Positions 15,922-24,918 of a stretch of 64,000 nucleotides of DNA are shown in pieces. The notes under the pieces were generated by a model. The model was not told the origin of the DNA. It did not search any database and saw nothing but the letters and a program-made list of their open reading frames with translations. This DNA comes from Mucilaginibacter limnophilus (GTDB lineage Bacteria > Bacteroidota > Bacteroidia > Sphingobacteriales > Sphingobacteriaceae): positions 248,001 through 312,000 of the forward strand of contig NZ_SACK01000001.1 of the NCBI RefSeq assembly GCF_004005815.1. The letters are read 5' to 3'. How positions within the stretch are numbered: position 1 is the first letter of the stretch; each line of letters begins with the position of its first letter. The position numbers and the translations under genes were made by a program.

Positions 15922-17499
15922 ATGGATCATCAAACGCAACACTTACTTGACGAACTGCAAGCCCTTAAAGCTGAAAATAATTATTTAAAAGAGCAATTAC
16001 TCTCAACTTCAAATAACAGCGCTTTTTCTAACCAGTCGCCTGAAGGTATTGATCATTTCAAAACTTTAGCTGATAATTTTCCTGTAGTTATATGGACAAC
16101 AAGGGCTGATGGCAGTGTAGACTATTTTAACATGCGGTTTTATGAGTATACCGGGCTTAGTGCCGAACAAGCTCTTGACTGGGGATGGACCGCAGCCGTT
16201 CATCCGGACGATCTTAATGCAGCAACTGAGGCCTGGAACCGTTCTGTTAGAAGAGGGACGGAATATGAAATTGAGTACAGGCTAAAGCGAAAAGTTGACG
16301 AATCATGGAGATGGTATCTTGCTAAAGGTATACCCGTTAAAGACAGCGAAGGGAAGATAGTAAAGTGGTTTGGGGCTAATACTGATATACATGAACAAAA
16401 AGAAGCCGAAAATAAAAAGGATGAATTTTTAAGCGTAGCAAGCCATGAATTAAAAACACCCCTTACCTCACTGAAAGCTTTCTTGCAGTTGGGTGAAAAG
16501 AAAGTTTCGCCTGATGAAAGTGCATATGTGTTTATTGAAAAAGCGCGCCAGCAATCAGACCGATTACAAATGCTTATTGCCAATCTGCTTGATATTTCGA
16601 AGATTAACGCCGGTAAGCTTATATATGATAAAGCCGAATTTGAATTTGACGTAGCTTTAAAAGAGGCAGTAGAAAATTTTCAGTTAACAGCTCCTGATCA
16701 TCATATTATACTTGAGCAAGGAGCAAATGTTTTGTATAATGGAGACAGGCTACGCATAGAACAAATAATTACCAACTTTTTAAGTAATGCCGTTAAGTAT
16801 TCACCCGGTAAAAATAAAGTAATCATACGCTCACAAATACATCAGGAAAATATTGTAGTATCTGTTCAGGATTTTGGTATTGGTATTGAGCCGGAAAATT
16901 TGCATAACCTTTTTAACAGGTATTATCGGGTAGATAACCGTTCAACGCAGTTTCAGGGTTTAGGACTTGGGTTATTCATTGCATCAGATATTATAAAAAG
17001 GCACAATGGCAGTTTTTGGATTGAAAGCGTACCAGGCGAAGGCTCAACTTTTTATTTTTTATTGCCCATAAACGGCAAACAAGAGCTTATTGATATTGAC
17101 ACTGACAACCAAACATATTATATAGGCAATTTCATCGAAATAAACTATAATCCTGAAAAGAAGCAGATTGAGTCAAACTGGTTGGGCTATCAAAATTACG
17201 ATTCGGTTAAGAAAGGTTGTTTGATAATGCTCGATTTATTGGCCAAAAACAATTGTACAAAAGTGCTGAATGATAACTCCTATGTTATCGGCAACTGGTC
17301 TGAAGCGGTTGATTGGGGCAGCGATTACTGGTTTCCGGCGATGCAGGCTGCGGGCTTAAAGCATTTTGCCTGGATATATTCGCCCAGTACATTCAGCCGT
17401 ATGTCGGCACAAAAAAGCATTGATGTTATTTTAGGGCAGATAACCGCCCGCTTTTTTACAGAAAAGGATGAAGCTGCTGCATGGCTAGATGCACAGTAA
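15922..17499 (+). CDS. PAS histidine kinase fused to a C-terminal STAS/SpoIIAA-like domain
   Basis: This is a 525-aa soluble kinase. A short N-terminal coiled coil (residues 5-30) precedes a PAS/PAC domain (about 45-160, with the WGWTAAVHPDDL and EYRLKRKVDE.WRWYLAKG patterns of PAS_3). HisKA carries His175 (SVASHELKTPLTS), and the HATPase_c domain has NFLSNAVKYSP, DFGIGI and GLGLGLFIA. After residue 400 there is an extra domain (YYIGNFIEINYNPEKKQIES, then KVLNDNSYVIGNWSEAVDW and FAWIYSPSTFSRMSAQKS). I know this domain as a free-standing STAS-like protein in Bacteroidota. No receiver gene is adjacent. The fusion could let the kinase bind a partner or a ligand. Confidence 0.85.
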   Translation: MDHQTQHLLDELQALKAENNYLKEQLLSTSNNSAFSNQSPEGIDHFKTLADNFPVVIWTTRADGSVDYFNMRFYEYTGLSAEQALDWGWTAAVHPDDLNAATEAWNRSVRRGTEYEIEYRLKRKVDESWRWYLAKGIPVKDSEGKIVKWFGANTDIHEQKEAENKKDEFLSVASHELKTPLTSLKAFLQLGEKKVSPDESAYVFIEKARQQSDRLQMLIANLLDISKINAGKLIYDKAEFEFDVALKEAVENFQLTAPDHHIILEQGANVLYNGDRLRIEQIITNFLSNAVKYSPGKNKVIIRSQIHQENIVVSVQDFGIGIEPENLHNLFNRYYRVDNRSTQFQGLGLGLFIASDIIKRHNGSFWIESVPGEGSTFYFLLPINGKQELIDIDTDNQTYYIGNFIEINYNPEKKQIESNWLGYQNYDSVKKGCLIMLDLLAKNNCTKVLNDNSYVIGNWSEAVDWGSDYWFPAMQAAGLKHFAWIYSPSTFSRMSAQKSIDVILGQITARFFTEKDEAAAWLDAQ

Positions 17500-17628
17500 T
17501 GGCATTATTGCCCCCTTAATTGGTCGCCATTACACCCTGCCGGCGTATTAATAAAGCCGATACATTTGTACAGTAAACATCATTTATATTTTTGATGTTA
17601 ACAGTTAATTACTGCTGATACCTATTGT

Positions 17629-18921
17629 ATGACAAAAACCTTTTATGCCGTACTGGTAAATTCGCTTACCGCGTTCTTAACTAATATGTTTGTTTGGTTT
17701 GCGGTTACCTTCTGGCTTTATCTTGAAACTAAGTCGGTGTTCGCTACATCAGTAATGGCCGGTATATATTTAGGCACGGTTGCTTTTTCCGGTTTCTTTC
17801 TTGGCTCAATAGTCGATAAGTATAAAAAGAAAGTTAGTATGGTATTGTCGAGCGTGCTGTCGCTTGTATTATATACTGTAGCTGCCGTTATCTATATCAG
17901 CACACCAGAAGAAGCATTCAAAGATCCGTCAAGTGCAGCCCTTTGGGTATTTGTTGTGTTAAATCTTTTCGGCGCGATAGCCGGCAATATCCGCACCATC
18001 GCTTTGTCAACACTGGTAACCATTTTAATACCGGAAGAAAGTCGGGATAAAGCCAATGGTATGGTTGGTACAGCCAACGGCGTTTCGTTTTTGGTTGCAT
18101 CAATATTCAGCGGAATGGTTATTGGGTTCTTAGGTATTTTCTGGACGCTTATATTTGCGCTCATCCTTACTACGCTTGCGCTGATACATCTATGGTTTAT
18201 TCGCATAGATGAAAAAGACATAATGCATTCAGAGGGACATAAAACACAAAAAATCGACATAAAGGGCACCATCAAGGCGGTTAAACAAGTGCCCGGGTTA
18301 TTCGGGCTGATCTTTTTCAACACTTTCAATAATTTTGTAGGGGGTATTTTTATGTCACTAATGGACGCTTACGGTCTATCATTGGTCACAGTACAAGTGT
18401 GGGGCATTTTATGGGGCGTGTTAAGTCTTGGTTTTATTATTGGCGGTTTAATAGTGGCCAAAAAAGGATTAGGTGCTAATCCACTGTACACGTTGTTTAT
18501 ATCAAACATTGTGATGTGGACGATATGTATTTTCTTCACAATACAAGCTTCTATTATTTTACTTGCTATTGGCATGTTTGTTTACCTGTGCCTGATACCC
18601 GTTGTTGAAGCTTGTGAGCAAACAATTATGCAAAAACTTATACCGCCCGAAAGGCAGGGCAGGGTGTTTGGTTTCGCGCAAAGTATTGAGCAGGCAGCAT
18701 CGCCAATTACGGCATTTGTTATTGGTCCAATAGCGCAATTTATTTTTATTCCTTTTATGACAGACGGTGCAGGCGCTGAAGCCATAGGCGCATGGTTTGG
18801 TACAGGTGCCAGTCGTGGCATAGCGCTGCTGTTTACACTGGCAGGCATTGTTGGATTGATTGTAACATTATTGGCCATGCGCAGCTTCGCTTATCGTAAG
18901 TTGTCGGCTAATTATGCATAA
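17629..18921 (+). CDS. MFS transporter (efflux type)
   Basis: The 430-aa protein has about 12 hydrophobic segments and the MFS loop 2-3 pattern (GSIVDKYKKKVSM near residue 62). It resembles the EntS/macrolide-efflux branch (MFS_3), which exports siderophores or drugs. The substrate is not readable. A TACATTTG box at 17561-17568 is a possible -7 element, without a clear -33 partner. It is probably monocistronic, with DinB following 81 bp downstream of its stop. Confidence 0.85.
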   Translation: MTKTFYAVLVNSLTAFLTNMFVWFAVTFWLYLETKSVFATSVMAGIYLGTVAFSGFFLGSIVDKYKKKVSMVLSSVLSLVLYTVAAVIYISTPEEAFKDPSSAALWVFVVLNLFGAIAGNIRTIALSTLVTILIPEESRDKANGMVGTANGVSFLVASIFSGMVIGFLGIFWTLIFALILTTLALIHLWFIRIDEKDIMHSEGHKTQKIDIKGTIKAVKQVPGLFGLIFFNTFNNFVGGIFMSLMDAYGLSLVTVQVWGILWGVLSLGFIIGGLIVAKKGLGANPLYTLFISNIVMWTICIFFTIQASIILLAIGMFVYLCLIPVVEACEQTIMQKLIPPERQGRVFGFAQSIEQAASPITAFVIGPIAQFIFIPFMTDGAGAEAIGAWFGTGASRGIALLFTLAGIVGLIVTLLAMRSFAYRKLSANYA

Positions 18922-19002
18922 ATCATTGTCGCAAACGCACCCCTAAGTAGTCGTTTATGCACAGCACGAATGTTTTCAATCTTTTCGACATTTGCTATTA
19001 CT

Positions 19003-19536
19003 ATGGAAATAACAGAAGAAAGAAAGACAAAACTGCTTGATGAATTAAGCGGTACCCTGCAAAGCTTTATTGATGAAGCGGCATTATTCAATAATCAAGA
19101 GTTTAATTCTGTACCCTATCCGGGTAGTTGGACGCCGGGGCAATGTGCGCAGCATATACGTATGTCGGCTTCCGGATTTAACGATGTATTGAATGGCCGG
19201 GTAACTGATACAAACAGAGAGCCCGACGCAGGTGTTGAGCAGATTAAAGCGCAGTTTCTGAATTTTGACCTTAAAATGCAGTCGCCTGATTTCGTTGTGC
19301 CTGAAGAAAAGGCTTATGATCAGGAAGAGATGATACAGGCGTTAAAAGTAATTAGAGAGAACGTTCTTAATTCAGTGCAATCGCTTGATCTTGATAAAAC
19401 CTGTATCTCGTTTAAAGTTCCCGGCGCGGGCTGGTTTACCCGTTTCGAGGCCGCATCATTTGTGTTGTACCATACTCAAAGGCATGTTCATCAGCTTAAA
19501 AAAATGCAAAAAGCGTTTGAAGAAGAGGCAGTATAA
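19003..19536 (+). CDS. DinB-family protein (putative metal-dependent enzyme)
   Basis: The product has the four-helix DinB/YfiT fold. It carries the first metal-ligand His (H51 in GQCAQHIRM) and the C-terminal His cluster (YHTQRHVHQLKK) that usually completes the site. I prefer ATG 19003 (MEITEERK). An earlier ATG at 18970 adds 11 residues with no family match. Members include thiol transferases and damage-induced proteins of unknown role, and the reaction here is unknown. Confidence 0.85.
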   Translation: MEITEERKTKLLDELSGTLQSFIDEAALFNNQEFNSVPYPGSWTPGQCAQHIRMSASGFNDVLNGRVTDTNREPDAGVEQIKAQFLNFDLKMQSPDFVVPEEKAYDQEEMIQALKVIRENVLNSVQSLDLDKTCISFKVPGAGWFTRFEAASFVLYHTQRHVHQLKKMQKAFEEEAV

Positions 19537-19555
19537 TAAGCGCTAATTCATTGTA

Positions 19556-19584
19556 TTTGTGATGCGGTAAAAATTGCATCTTTG
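19556..19584 (+). promoter_or_regulatory. Bacteroidota-type promoter, near-leaderless
   Basis: A -33 TTTG at 19556-19559 and a -7 CATCTTTG at 19577-19584 (one mismatch to TAnnTTTG) are separated by 17 bp. The next gene's ATG is at 19589, so transcription would begin almost at the start codon. Confidence 0.45.
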
Positions 19585-19588
19585 CCGC

Positions 19589-20272
19589 ATGAGTATAAAA
19601 GTTATCGCTTTTGATGCCGATGATACCTTGTGGGTAAACGAGCCTTATTTCAGGCGTGCAGAAGAAGCTTTTTACGGCTTGTTGAACGAGTATTTGCAGC
19701 AGCATGCCCTTGAGCGCGAATTGCTTAAAACCGAGATAGCAAACCTGCAGTTGTATGGCTATGGTATTAAAGGTTTCATATTATCAATGATTGAAACCGC
19801 TATAACTGTTACCAATCGCACGGTAAACATCGAAATCATTGAAAATATATTGGCCCTGGGCCGGCAAATGCTCGACGAGCCGGTTGTATTGCTTGAAGGG
19901 GTAGAGGATGTACTGAACGCCCTTAAAGGCAGATACCGGCTTGTGGTTGCTACCAAAGGCGACCTGCTCGACCAGGAACGTAAGCTCCGCAAATCGGGCT
20001 TAGCCCACTATTTTCACCATATCGAGATCATGTCTGAAAAAGATGAAGCAAACTACCGTAAGCTTATCCGTCATTTGGATATACAGCCCGACGAACTGCT
20101 GATGGTAGGAAACTCTCTTAAGTCGGACATTATGCCGGTTTTAAATATGGGCGGATGGGCCATACATGTCCCTTATCATATCACCTGGGCTCACGAGGTT
20201 ATCGAAGACAAAATTGATAACGAACGCTTCCAAAGCATAACCAACATCCGTGAAATTCTTGGGCAGCTATAA
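19589..20272 (+). CDS. HAD-superfamily hydrolase (YjjG-like nucleotidase/phosphatase)
   Basis: This 227-aa cytoplasmic phosphatase has motif I FDADDTLW (D9 and D11), motif II VVATKGD near residue 117, a Lys in the SEKDEANYRKL segment, and motif IV MVGNSLKSDI, where Asp follows Ser-Leu-Lys. The cap helices lie at residues 20-95. The start at 19589 (MSIKVIAFDAD) is favoured over an upstream TTG. A C-terminal HVPYHITWAHE stretch is typical of the YjjG-like subset. It is a distant relative of the HAD protein at 2923. Confidence 0.88.
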   Translation: MSIKVIAFDADDTLWVNEPYFRRAEEAFYGLLNEYLQQHALERELLKTEIANLQLYGYGIKGFILSMIETAITVTNRTVNIEIIENILALGRQMLDEPVVLLEGVEDVLNALKGRYRLVVATKGDLLDQERKLRKSGLAHYFHHIEIMSEKDEANYRKLIRHLDIQPDELLMVGNSLKSDIMPVLNMGGWAIHVPYHITWAHEVIEDKIDNERFQSITNIREILGQL

Positions 20273-20336
20273 TGCTGTTTGTAACAGTTTCGTAAATAAT
20301 GGGGCTATTTAGACCGTTTATAAACATAAGGTATAG

Positions 20337-20359
20337 CTTAGCGTTTATAAAATGCTAAG
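20337..20359. promoter_or_regulatory. Inverted repeat upstream of the superoxide dismutase gene
   Basis: CTTAGC (20337-20342) and GCTAAG (20354-20359) are exact complements with 11 bp between them, 42 bp before the start codon. It could be an operator for an oxidative-stress regulator or a leader hairpin. Confidence 0.35.
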
Positions 20360-20400
20360 TTAGCCATTCAAATAAACAAACGCCTTAAAAACGTACCGTC

Positions 20401-21123
20401 ATGGAAAATAACAGCCGCCGAAAATTCATCCAGAATACACTTGCTGCTACAGCAGCCATAAGTGTAGGGAACTCATTTATCGCTAATGCTATAGCAGCAA
20501 CGCCTGATAGTGCAGGCGCCGAAACCTTCGCATTTAAACAAGTGCCGCTTCCATATAAGTATCAGGCACTTGAGCCGCATATTGATGCGCTAACAAATGA
20601 AATTCACTATACAAAGCACCATACAGCCTATATAAAAAAGGTAAATGACCTGATAGTATCTGAAAAAATAGCATATGCTACTGAGAAAGATTTTTTTGCA
20701 AACGCGTCAAAACTTTCCGCCGGTGCCCGCAACAACGGTGGTGGCGCCTGGAACCACAACTTTTTCTGGGAGAGCATGCGCGCGCCGGGTGCAGGTACAG
20801 CACAAGGTAAGTTGTTAGATGCCATAAACGCTTCTTTCGGCTCGTTCGATAAATTCAAAGCCCAGTTTACCGATGCAGCCACCAAACGTTTCGGCTCGGG
20901 TTGGGCATGGTTAGTAAAAGATGGCAACAAGCTTATAATTGGCTCAACACCTAACCAGGATAACCCTTTGATGGATAATGCCGAAATAAAAGGAACGCCA
21001 TTATTAGGCATTGACGTGTGGGAGCATGCTTATTACCTGAAATATCAAAACAGGCGTCCCGAATACATTGAGAACTGGTATAATGTTGTTAACTGGGATA
21101 AAGTAGCTGAAAGGCTAGGTTAA
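20401..21123 (+). CDS. Fe/Mn superoxide dismutase with Tat signal peptide
   Basis: The enzyme dismutates superoxide to peroxide and oxygen. The four metal ligands are visible: His69 (EIHYTKHH), His119 (WNHNFFW), Asp205 and His209 (DVWEHAYYLKYQ). The catalytic dimer motifs KYQNRRPEYI and GSGWAWLV are also present. The first 35 residues contain SRRKFIQNTLAATAAISVG, a twin-arginine signal, so the protein is probably folded with its metal in the cytoplasm and exported to the periplasm. Most SODs of this family lack a signal. Fe versus Mn cannot be decided. It is followed by a strong terminator at 21147. Confidence 0.93.
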   Translation: MENNSRRKFIQNTLAATAAISVGNSFIANAIAATPDSAGAETFAFKQVPLPYKYQALEPHIDALTNEIHYTKHHTAYIKKVNDLIVSEKIAYATEKDFFANASKLSAGARNNGGGAWNHNFFWESMRAPGAGTAQGKLLDAINASFGSFDKFKAQFTDAATKRFGSGWAWLVKDGNKLIIGSTPNQDNPLMDNAEIKGTPLLGIDVWEHAYYLKYQNRRPEYIENWYNVVNWDKVAERLG

Positions 21124-21146
21124 TAGTTCTTAAATTAGATACAATT

Positions 21147-21179
21147 AAGCCGTTTCATGTAATAATGAAGCGGCTTTTT
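21147..21179 (+). terminator. Rho-independent terminator after superoxide dismutase
   Basis: AAGCCGTTTCAT (21147-21158) pairs with ATGAAGCGGCTT (21165-21176), with one G-U pair and a 6-nt loop, followed by TTTTT. It starts 23 bp after the SOD stop. Confidence 0.85.
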
Positions 21180-21208
21180 AGGATGATAAACAGCCTAACT
21201 GTAAGCAG

Positions 21209-22330
21209 TTATAATTTTTCCTGTGTGGTCGGTTTATCAGTACTTTTTTTGTTTCGAAAGCTTGGAAACTTCAGCGGACTTTGCGCGGGGCGTTCGTCGC
21301 CAAGCAGTACTCCCCATTGTTTAAATTGTTCCGAACGGTCGAAAATGATCTTTAATACAGCAATAATCGGCAGCGCCAAAAACATCGCTGATATTCCCGC
21401 CAGCGTACCCGCAAGTATAACTCCAACAATGGCTGCAAGCGCGTTTATCTTTACCTTTGAACCTACTATTCGCGGCATCAAAATATTATTATCCAGAAAT
21501 TGCACAAATGCTATTGCGCCAAGCACAATAAATATTGGCAATATTTCTGTTGACGAAGCCAGTGTGATCAGCACGCCTATCACATTGCCGATTAAAGCAC
21601 CCAAGTATGGGATGAGGTTTAAAAATGCGAAAATCACTCCGATAAGCAACGCGTGCTTTATTCCGAAAAGAAATAATATGCCGCCCAGTAATATTGTGAT
21701 GTAGGTGATCTGTATCAGTAATCCTATCAGGTAGCTTTTGATGATGCTTTCTGCAGCGCGCATGCCTTCTTCCACATTTTTATGTTGCGGAGGATCAAAC
21801 CACATAAATACAAAGCGTAACAAAAGATCCTTATATAGCAATATCAGGTAAATGTAAATTGGTATCAAGCCGAAAAATAGCAACACATCGCCAACTGAGC
21901 CGGCTGCCCCGCCAAGTATGGCACCAGTAGAGCTAAGTAGCTTGTTGCTTTGTTCATCAACAAATTTCAATTGTTCGCTTACCGAATAGTTGAACTTTTT
22001 AGCTATCCAGCCGCTCAGTTCATTTAAGTGCTTGCCTACGTTTTTTTCTATTTGCGGAAAATCAGCTACAAGCGAAGCGATTTGCGAAGAAAAAAACCAT
22101 ACTATTAAACCAATGGCTATAAAAAGCAATAGTATTGGTAGAAAGATGGCTATAGCTTCAGGTACCTTGTGCTTGCGGAAAAATCTTAATGCAGGCAGCA
22201 GCATCAGGCTGATAAAAAAAGCCATTAGCAAGGGCATAATAATGGTTTGGCCCCATACAAACAGTGCCCCCGCCAATATCAACCCTAATAATTCAAGCGA
22301 GCGTTTTACGGTTACAGGTAATTCAATCAT
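21209..22330 (-). CDS. AI-2E/PerM-family membrane permease
   Basis: This 373-aa protein has about eight hydrophobic segments: two pairs near the N-terminus, a soluble loop (residues 85-140), then a dense block to residue 320. A family hallmark is the PYLGALIGNVIGVLITL segment near residue 240. Family members have been linked to export of AI-2 or to Na+/H+ exchange. The substrate here is unknown. A 125-aa secreted protein is encoded 38 bp upstream on the same strand and may share the transcript. Confidence 0.88.
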   Translation of the reverse strand: MIELPVTVKRSLELLGLILAGALFVWGQTIIMPLLMAFFISLMLLPALRFFRKHKVPEAIAIFLPILLLFIAIGLIVWFFSSQIASLVADFPQIEKNVGKHLNELSGWIAKKFNYSVSEQLKFVDEQSNKLLSSTGAILGGAAGSVGDVLLFFGLIPIYIYLILLYKDLLLRFVFMWFDPPQHKNVEEGMRAAESIIKSYLIGLLIQITYITILLGGILFLFGIKHALLIGVIFAFLNLIPYLGALIGNVIGVLITLASSTEILPIFIVLGAIAFVQFLDNNILMPRIVGSKVKINALAAIVGVILAGTLAGISAMFLALPIIAVLKIIFDRSEQFKQWGVLLGDERPAQSPLKFPSFRNKKSTDKPTTQEKL

Positions 22331-22368
22331 AAAAAAGTTGTTATAGCCATTGGTTAGCTATTATGTTG

Positions 22369-22746
22369 TTATTGTACGCCATTGCGCCGCGGCAGTGTAT
22401 CAACTACAAATTCTTCTGCACGGGTAGCTACTACTTCCGGCCGGCCTTTATTCATCATAAATGTAGCAATTACGCAAACCCGTTTACCTTTAAGCCGGGT
22501 AAAATCCATATTTACCCTGTTCCCTTTTGCCGCCACATTAAATTTTTGATAAGGTGGTTTACCGCCCATGGCAAGTATGGTGAGTGTATCATTTACAATA
22601 TTTACTGCCGATACTACATCGCATAGTGTGTCAATTTTACCAAGCCGCTTTTGATATTGCTTTGCCGAATAGGCGTGTTGCGCTTTAACATTTAAACACG
22701 TGTGCAAAAGTATTACTGTAAGTATAAATGTTAAAGTTTTCATCAT
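22369..22746 (-). CDS. Secreted small protein, probable OB-fold
   Basis: A signal peptide is clear (TLTFILTVILLHTCLNVKAQ), giving a mature domain of about 100 aa. The core (KIDTLCDVVSAVNIVNDTLT, GGKPPYQKFNVAAKG, GKRVCVIATFMMNKGRPEVV) follows the strand pattern of small OB-fold proteins that carry a GKxVxVxGxI..Y.GxPxI-type ending. I infer the fold from that pattern and cannot name a family. It is followed by the permease gene on the same strand. The 207-bp gap to the divergent TPR gene at 22954 is AT-rich and probably holds both promoters. Confidence 0.65.
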   Translation of the reverse strand: MMKTLTFILTVILLHTCLNVKAQHAYSAKQYQKRLGKIDTLCDVVSAVNIVNDTLTILAMGGKPPYQKFNVAAKGNRVNMDFTRLKGKRVCVIATFMMNKGRPEVVATRAEEFVVDTLPRRNGVQ

Positions 22747-22953
22747 GTATCTCCGTTTTACAGAATTTAATAGCGGTAATCAGTGTCCCGATGTATAATA
22801 AGCTAACATGTTAATATATTCTATTGTTTAAAGAGTTAACATATTATCTTTAGCATTTTACTAAGTGTTAGTTTTTTACTTTTTATTTAATGTGTACAGT
22901 ATTAATATTATTTTGCACATATTATTTCACCCGGATAGTTGATAAAAAAGTAA

Positions 22954-24726
22954 ATGCCCCCTAAATACTTTTTAATTGTTGCTGTGCTATTTTGCATAAC
23001 AGGCGTTCCGCTTGCAGCAAATTGTGGTATGGTTGAACAACCTCAGGACGCTTTTCCGGGCAAATACGGTTTTTTTGATGTAGTCAGACATTTTCCCGAC
23101 AGCAGCCGGATTGAAAGCGCCCGTAATCTTTATAAAAATACCTGCCGTAAGCTGTCGCCGTCACAAGCAATGAAGTGTCTTGACCAGCTTACACAGCTGG
23201 CTAAAGACATCAGCGACAAGAAACTTGAGTGTGCTGTTTATGATATGCGTGCCGATTATTTTTCGGTGAATAACGGATTGAATAGTAAAAGTACAACCTA
23301 TCACAAACTGGCAGTAAAATTTGCGCATGATAATGGAATGGCTGTTGAGAAAGGTATTTACCTGCATCGGATGGCTATTTACTTTTCTACATATCATCAA
23401 AATACAAAAGCTATCAATTATATACTTCGTTCGCTTGACGAGTTTAAGAAAGTGGGTTATAATAAGGTGCCCGAAATGAGTTTGTACTTGTTTCAGATAG
23501 CCGACTTTTATTATGATGTGGATGACTATGTAAATGCCCGCAGTTATGCCCTCGAAGCTTTGAAATACAAAACAAGCAGAGCAAGGCTAAGTACAAACAC
23601 TATAAACACAATAGGTTTAACCTATCGAAATGTACAGCAATATGATAGCGCATTAGTGTACTTTAACAAAGCGCTTAATGTTGCCCGGGCAAAAAAAGAT
23701 AGTACGTGGATAGGTATAGTCACAGGTAACATTGGTTCAGTATACTTCATGCAAAATAAATATGATGAAGCTTTGCCATATATTACTGCCGACTATAATA
23801 CATCCATTAAGTATAATGAGACCTTAAACGCCGCGATAGCCTTATTGCGGCTGGTTGCCATAAACATTTCGAGGAATAAACTCACTGAGGCAGGTAGACA
23901 GCTTAAAGAAGCAGTGCGGTTGGATGGTATGGGATTAAGGAAGCCTGAATTTAAGACAGAATTATTCAGACTGCAAGCCGAATATTATGAGCGTACAGGA
24001 GACTTAAATAATGCGCTAAAATTTCGTAAAATATATGAGCAGTCAACTGATAGTGTAAAAAAAGAAGCCAATCACGATGCTATTGAACGTATAAGGCTCA
24101 AATGGGAACAGGAAAATTATCAGCAAAGTTTGATAGATATACAAAACGCTGAAAAAGCAAGTGGTATGCGGCGCAATGTTATAATTGGATTTGTGGTGCT
24201 GCTTGCTGTAATAATAGGGCTTGTTTATAACCGTATGCTTATAAAAGCAAAAAACGAAAGCGATGTATTGAGACTTGAAAATAAAAGGGTTGACAATGAA
24301 CTAAAAAACGCTGAAAAGGAACTGTTGAGCTACACACATAGTATTGAGGAAAAGAATAGCATAATTAATAAGTTTAAGCAGGAAATTGAGCACCTTAATG
24401 TTCAGTTCGCGGATGATAAGCAAACTGAACAACTTAACAGTTTACTCAAAACCCATATCATGACGGATGCGAGCTGGAATGAATTTAAGCGACTTTTCAG
24501 CCGTGTACATCCGGGTTTCTTTCAGCGGGCAAAGGAGAAATATCCGGTTATTAGTGAAACCGACCAGCGTTTAATGGCGCTTATACGTTTAAAACTTGAC
24601 AACCGTGCAATGGCAGGTATGTTGGGCATTACAGCCGAAGGTATAAAGAAGGCGCGCCAGCGTCTGCGCAAAAAAATCAATCTGGCGGCTGATACTACTC
24701 TGGAGACATTAATATTTGCTGTTTAA
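22954..24726 (+). CDS. Membrane-anchored TPR protein with C-terminal helix-turn-helix (paralogue)
   Basis: The 590-aa product has a signal-like start (KYFLIVAVLFCITGVPLAAN) and a long helical repeat region of TPR type (about residues 70-390, for example YDSALVYFNKALNVARAKKD). A transmembrane helix lies near 408-425 (VIIGFVVLLAVIIGLVYN), followed by a coiled coil. The C-terminal domain has SETDQRLMALIRLKLDNRAM, AGMLGITAEGIKKARQRLRK and KINL. The last part aligns with the protein at 6695 (shared F..F..VH..FF....K, D.RL.AL, MLGI, RLRKK.NL). It may be a one-piece signal-transducing regulator. Its target is unknown. Confidence 0.8.
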   Translation: MPPKYFLIVAVLFCITGVPLAANCGMVEQPQDAFPGKYGFFDVVRHFPDSSRIESARNLYKNTCRKLSPSQAMKCLDQLTQLAKDISDKKLECAVYDMRADYFSVNNGLNSKSTTYHKLAVKFAHDNGMAVEKGIYLHRMAIYFSTYHQNTKAINYILRSLDEFKKVGYNKVPEMSLYLFQIADFYYDVDDYVNARSYALEALKYKTSRARLSTNTINTIGLTYRNVQQYDSALVYFNKALNVARAKKDSTWIGIVTGNIGSVYFMQNKYDEALPYITADYNTSIKYNETLNAAIALLRLVAINISRNKLTEAGRQLKEAVRLDGMGLRKPEFKTELFRLQAEYYERTGDLNNALKFRKIYEQSTDSVKKEANHDAIERIRLKWEQENYQQSLIDIQNAEKASGMRRNVIIGFVVLLAVIIGLVYNRMLIKAKNESDVLRLENKRVDNELKNAEKELLSYTHSIEEKNSIINKFKQEIEHLNVQFADDKQTEQLNSLLKTHIMTDASWNEFKRLFSRVHPGFFQRAKEKYPVISETDQRLMALIRLKLDNRAMAGMLGITAEGIKKARQRLRKKINLAADTTLETLIFAV

Positions 24727-24918
24727 TATAGCCTGTAGTTGTTTAAATCCGTTTTGTCCCGCATTTGTCCACCCCGTAATATGCCGTTTAAATGCCATTT
24801 AAAGTAGCTTTGCCTAACTTTTCTGTTTAATAGGATTATATTAAGACAGTAAAATTTGATTTAAAAGCAGTTAATCCCCTCGCTGCAGTTAATGCTGTAG
24901 TGGACTAAATTTAAGCAA

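Noticed and set aside
21165..21704. 179-aa plus-strand ORF opposite the AI-2E permease
   Set aside because: It begins inside the SOD terminator and is antisense to a well-supported membrane protein.
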